NCBI RefSeq assembly: GCF_900102925.1
Contig: NZ_FNKI01000001.1
Coordinates: 558,001-622,000, forward strand
Direction: 5' to 3'
DNA length: 64,000 nucleotides
Source: Flagellimonas zhangzhouensis
GTDB lineage: Bacteria; Bacteroidota; Bacteroidia; Flavobacteriales; Flavobacteriaceae
Shown here: in pieces, positions 61,071-64,000 of the stretch
How the letters are laid out: each line of letters starts with the position of its first letter
Numbering within the stretch: the first letter of the stretch is position 1
Program-made: the position numbers and the translations under genes
Notes under the pieces: model-generated
What the model was told of the DNA's origin: nothing
The model's database searches: none
Seen by the model: the letters and a program-made list of their open reading frames with translations, nothing else

Positions 61071-63329
61071 TTATTTGATAACCGTAATGGTACCTTGTTT
61101 AAGGCTTCTACCACCCCGCGTGATCTTGTAATAGAAAATCATGCTTTGTTTGTTAAACGCAGTGGTGGATTGAGGCCAATTGTTTTCATAACCTGATTGG
61201 CTAAAAATTTGTTCTCCCCTCTCATTAAAAATGGTGACGAGAACATTAGGGTCTCTGGAATAGGTGTTGGGCAATACCCATAAATCGTTAATACCGTCGC
61301 CATTCGCGGTAATAACATTGGGAATTGCAAACATATCCCTGTAGGTTACAGTGATTATCTTGCTAATGGTACAAGTACCGAAGCTTGCAATCAACAAATA
61401 CTCTCCCTCTTCTTGGAAGTCGTATGCGTTAGAATTTGAGATAAGATTGTTGCCAGCATCGTACCACTCATAAGAGTCAGCACCATTGGCGGTTAAGGTT
61501 TGGGAATCTCCTTCAACAAGGATGATATTTTCTGAGTTATCCAAGACCAATAAGGAATCGTCAAAGGCTTGGATTGTAATTTCGTTTGATACAACTGGAC
61601 ATTCGTTGGTGTCTATAACCAATTGGTAAACGCCTGGTTCACCAACAGTCAAAGCTTCTGAAGTGGAAGCAAGAGCAACCCCATCTTTTTTCCAGCTAAA
61701 TGATTCATTTGTAAGGTCTTTTGTAGTACTTAACACAATGGCATCTCCCCCTTCACAGTACACCGTTCCGTTGGATGAAATGGTCAATGTTTCGTTGGAA
61801 GCCAACTTGATTTGAAGGTTGTTGGAAGTAGCATTAAAGGAATCAATAGTACCTTTTAATATATATCCCCCATTTTCTTCTTGGCTTGAAACTGTAATGG
61901 TTTTTGAGGTTTCACCTGCTAAAGGAGCCCCATCAAATTGCCATTGGTATGCGAAGGAATTTTGTAGTTCTGAGGTTACATCAGTTTTAGAACCATTGCT
62001 ACCTACTGCATTGATAATAGACAGGCTCAAGGTGGCATCGGTATTTTCACAAGTGGCGTAAGAACCAATAATTTCAATAACAAATTCGAATGATTCTGGA
62101 GCAACTACGGTAGTGGTTTCAGAGCTTAGTGGGGCAGCTTCACAAGCACCACCATTATCGGTAACCTCTACATGGTACTCTCCTACACTATTGATTACCA
62201 AAGAGCTGCTGGTTGCCTCCGCAATTGCACTTCCGTTTTTAAACCATTGATAAGCTGGAGTAGTAGCTGTTGTAGCTACAGACAATGTTTTGGTCTGTGA
62301 AGGCAACAACACTATATTTTGTTCATTATTCTGTGTTACGTCAAAAGAACCTGGACTGGAAACAGTCACGGCTTCGGATAATTCTTTACACGTATTGGCA
62401 CCATCTATTTCTACAGCATATGAACCTTCAAAACCATTGATACTGGCGTCAACGGTATAAGTACTGGCATCTACGGTAGGTCCGCTAACAACAGTACCAT
62501 CTTTGTACCACGTATAGGTAAGTCCTAAACCAGAAACATTTGCCTCAAGTTGGTGCGTTTCACCAGGGCAAACTTCGATATTTGAGGCTCCATTGATTGC
62601 CAATCCAGAACTAGTTCCTGTACTGATTTCTATGGTATTGGATAAAGTGTTGGCCGAACCTGAGCAATCTCCATAATCCAATTCTACGTAATACATGCCT
62701 GGCTCAGAAACTGTGATGCTTTCTGATTTTTCAGCCAAAAGGGTACCACTACGGTACCAGTTGTATATGTACGTATTTGCATTTGGAATGTTATGAGGCT
62801 TAAGAGTTACTGAACCTCCACCACACAATTGAATCAAACCACCCGATGGAATGCTTCCGCTACCATTTTCACTGATCAACAACGGATAGTTGTAATCAAT
62901 AAAATACATGGAAAATGGCTCAGACGCTGGACTTGTCTTGGCTGGAGAGGTGCTTCTCACTCTAAATTTGAAGTTTTCGCCACGAGTATCCGTTGGCAAT
63001 GAAAACTCAAATTCAAAATCGAAAGTTCCATTTTTATCGCTTACTCGAGCCAATTCGGTTGGTGAAGCAAAGTATCCGTTCGCATCGGAAAGCTCTAAAA
63101 TGAACTCATTATCGGAGCCGACCATTGGTGGATCCCATCTAAAGTTCACAAAGTATTCGTTAAAACTGCTGGAGGCACAAGCCGCTGTCCATGCAGAGTT
63201 ACCTGCAAGGTTAGGGTTGTCAGCGGGAACAGGTTGATAAAGCACCTGTGCTTGAGCGCTAAAAGAACCAACAAGCACAAAGGCGATGGCCAGTACCAGA
63301 ATGCTATATGTTGAACAAAGTTTTTTCAT
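61071..63329 (-). CDS. Secreted protein with Ig/PKD-like modules and gliding-associated C-terminal (type IX) domain
   Basis: A 752-residue exported protein that leads the operon. The signal peptide (about 1-28, LVLAIAFVLVGSFSAQAQ) is followed by an N-terminal module (about 30-150, YFVNFRWDPPMVGSDNEF) and about five Ig/PKD-like modules of 75-90 residues, each with a conserved Trp and a Cys pair (TYTWYKDGTVVSG, AYQWFKNGSAIAE, SFSWKKDGVALAS, SYEWYDAGNN). The last 85 residues (ITANGDGINDLWVLP to GTITVIK) are the type-B C-terminal domain. Order and features recall sprC/sprD, which precede sprB in F. johnsoniae, but sequence orthology is not shown. The ATG at 63329 is used; the GTG three bases earlier is the alternative. 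Confidence 0.88.
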   Translation of the reverse strand: MKKLCSTYSILVLAIAFVLVGSFSAQAQVLYQPVPADNPNLAGNSAWTAACASSSFNEYFVNFRWDPPMVGSDNEFILELSDANGYFASPTELARVSDKNGTFDFEFEFSLPTDTRGENFKFRVRSTSPAKTSPASEPFSMYFIDYNYPLLISENGSGSIPSGGLIQLCGGGSVTLKPHNIPNANTYIYNWYRSGTLLAEKSESITVSEPGMYYVELDYGDCSGSANTLSNTIEISTGTSSGLAINGASNIEVCPGETHQLEANVSGLGLTYTWYKDGTVVSGPTVDASTYTVDASINGFEGSYAVEIDGANTCKELSEAVTVSSPGSFDVTQNNEQNIVLLPSQTKTLSVATTATTPAYQWFKNGSAIAEATSSSLVINSVGEYHVEVTDNGGACEAAPLSSETTTVVAPESFEFVIEIIGSYATCENTDATLSLSIINAVGSNGSKTDVTSELQNSFAYQWQFDGAPLAGETSKTITVSSQEENGGYILKGTIDSFNATSNNLQIKLASNETLTISSNGTVYCEGGDAIVLSTTKDLTNESFSWKKDGVALASTSEALTVGEPGVYQLVIDTNECPVVSNEITIQAFDDSLLVLDNSENIILVEGDSQTLTANGADSYEWYDAGNNLISNSNAYDFQEEGEYLLIASFGTCTISKIITVTYRDMFAIPNVITANGDGINDLWVLPNTYSRDPNVLVTIFNERGEQIFSQSGYENNWPQSTTAFNKQSMIFYYKITRGGRSLKQGTITVIK

Positions 63330-63415
63330 CACAGTTAGTTTTTAAGAGGTTATGGGCCAAATAGCCCTGTTAGTTTTGTGCCCCTTAATTGTAATTAGTT
63401 CAGTGAGACCCTTTT

Positions 63416-63425
63416 GAGGCGCCTC
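63416..63425. other. Perfect 10-base palindrome upstream of the adhesin operon
   Basis: GAGGCGCCTC lies about 87 bases upstream of the first operon gene and is flanked by TTTT on both sides. It is the only G/C-rich patch in the 263-base intergenic region between the operon and glnS; it could be an operator or a leader hairpin. No function is shown. Confidence 0.35.
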
Positions 63426-63570
63426 TTTTTCATATAGTATTCAATAACAAATATGTCTTTATTTTAGGCCAAGGGAAAGATATTGTTGTAGCCTAACCCA
63501 AAAGTGTTGTGAAATGCACTAGTTTGTATACGCGATATCGTGAAAAGTAGCTAGGAACGCGGTATTTTAC

Positions 63571-63578
63571 TACATTTG
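63571..63578 (+). promoter_or_regulatory. -7 promoter box (TACATTTG) for glnS
   Basis: TACATTTG is an exact TAnnTTTG match ending 17 bases before the glnS ATG. The rest of the 63330-63595 gap shows no further gene. Confidence 0.55.
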
Positions 63579-63595
63579 CGCATCAAATTTTAGGT

Positions 63596-64000
63596 ATGTC
63601 GGAAGAAGTTAAATCGTTGAATTTTATAGAGCACATCATTGAGGAGGACCTAACAAAAGGGTACAAAAAGGATGAACTTAGGTTTCGTTTTCCTCCTGAA
63701 CCAAATGGCTATTTGCACATTGGTCATGCGAGTTCTATTTGCTTGAATTTTGGTTTGGGATTGCGTTACGATGCCCCTGTTAATCTAAGATTCGATGATA
63801 CCAATCCTGCAAAGGAAGAAAAGGAATATGTTGATGCCATTAAGCGCGATGTTGAATGGCTTGGATTTCAATGGGATACAGAATGTTATGCATCCGACTA
63901 CTTTCAACAGCTTTACGATTGGGCCGTTCAATTGATCAAGGATGGAAAAGCCTATGTAGATAGTCAAACTTCCGAGCAAATAGCCTCACAAAAAGGTACA
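63596..64000 (+). CDS. glnS: Glutamine-tRNA ligase (3' end outside window)
   Basis: The first 135 codons of a class I aminoacyl-tRNA synthetase; the frame is open to the right edge. [20 protein letters not shown] contains the HIGH signature in the GlnRS-specific context [12 protein letters not shown], and [20 protein letters not shown] is the next conserved block of the Rossmann fold, followed by [20 protein letters not shown]. The PEPNG form separates it from glutamyl-tRNA synthetases, which read PSPTG. The gene is divergent from the adhesin operon. Only the N-terminal catalytic part is visible, so the KMSKS loop cannot be checked. Confidence 0.93.
   Translation, partial: MSEEVKSLNFIEHIIEEDLTKGYKKDELRFRFPPEPNGYLHIGHASSICLNFGLGLRYDAPVNLRFDDTNPAKEEKEYVDAIKRDVEWLGFQWDTECYASDYFQQLYDWAVQLIKDGKAYVDSQTSEQIASQKGT

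Overview
The window is a chromosomal stretch from a marine-type member of the family Flavobacteriaceae (phylum Bacteroidota). The reasons are Bacteroidota-type -7 promoter boxes (TAnnTTTG) ahead of several genes, type IX secretion and gliding-type adhesins with PorP/SprF partners, a TonB-dependent outer-membrane receptor, lipoproteins with a surface-export-like Ser-Lys-Asp-Asp stretch after the lipidated Cys, and the order pdxA-yceD-rpmF-fabH-accB-accC. The protein sequences look closest to Muricauda/Allomuricauda relatives, but the genus is inference. No phage, insertion sequence or CRISPR array is visible; most genes are ordinary chromosomal ones.

Layout. 1-7 kb: the end of an ABC ATPase, an FAD oxidoreductase, then a minus-strand block for vitamin B6 (pdxA), ribosomal protein L32 (yceD-rpmF) and fatty acid synthesis (fabH, accB, accC), and riboflavin synthase on the plus strand. 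7-17 kb: a sodium:solute symporter, a TauE/SafE permease, a large secreted M14 carboxypeptidase, the last two steps of five-step histidine breakdown (hutG-hutF), a secreted esterase, a CAT-anticodon tRNA and methylmalonyl-CoA epimerase. 17-24 kb: rbfA, a LolC/E-type permease, a Dus enzyme, a TonB-dependent receptor and lepA. 24.4-26.3 kb: four paralogous small cysteine-rich lipoproteins, each under its own copy of the same promoter/operator, followed by a cation:proton antiporter. 28-35 kb: a metallo-beta-lactamase-fold hydrolase, three extracytoplasmic peptidases (S8, M1, S41) and rnpA. 35-39 kb: a membrane protein, a solitary cytosine-C5 methyltransferase, and the coupled genes rpiB, a cation diffusion facilitator and an ElaA-type acetyltransferase. 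39.1-39.7 kb: a 0.6-kb AT-rich gap with DnaA-box-like sites, then rnr, a GIN-domain protein and a LysE-type exporter, tRNA-Cys and folB.

43.8-63.3 kb is one minus-strand operon of four genes: a 752-residue secreted protein with a gliding-associated C-terminal domain, a PorP/SprF-like protein carrying two SPOR domains, a 4727-residue SprB-like adhesin, and a second PorP/SprF protein. Each type IX substrate is directly followed by a PorP/SprF partner, as with sprB-sprF of Flavobacterium johnsoniae. The window ends in the start of glnS.

Most novel-looking items: (1) the lipoprotein cluster, in which four promoters keep a -7 box, a 29-bp gap and a 21-bp direct-repeat operator invariant while other bases drift; (2) the AT-rich gap at 39.1-39.7 kb as a candidate replication origin; (3) the giant adhesin with a jelly-roll-like domain nested inside one of its roughly 40 repeats; (4) an overlooked 46-codon reading frame at 34.9-35.0 kb.
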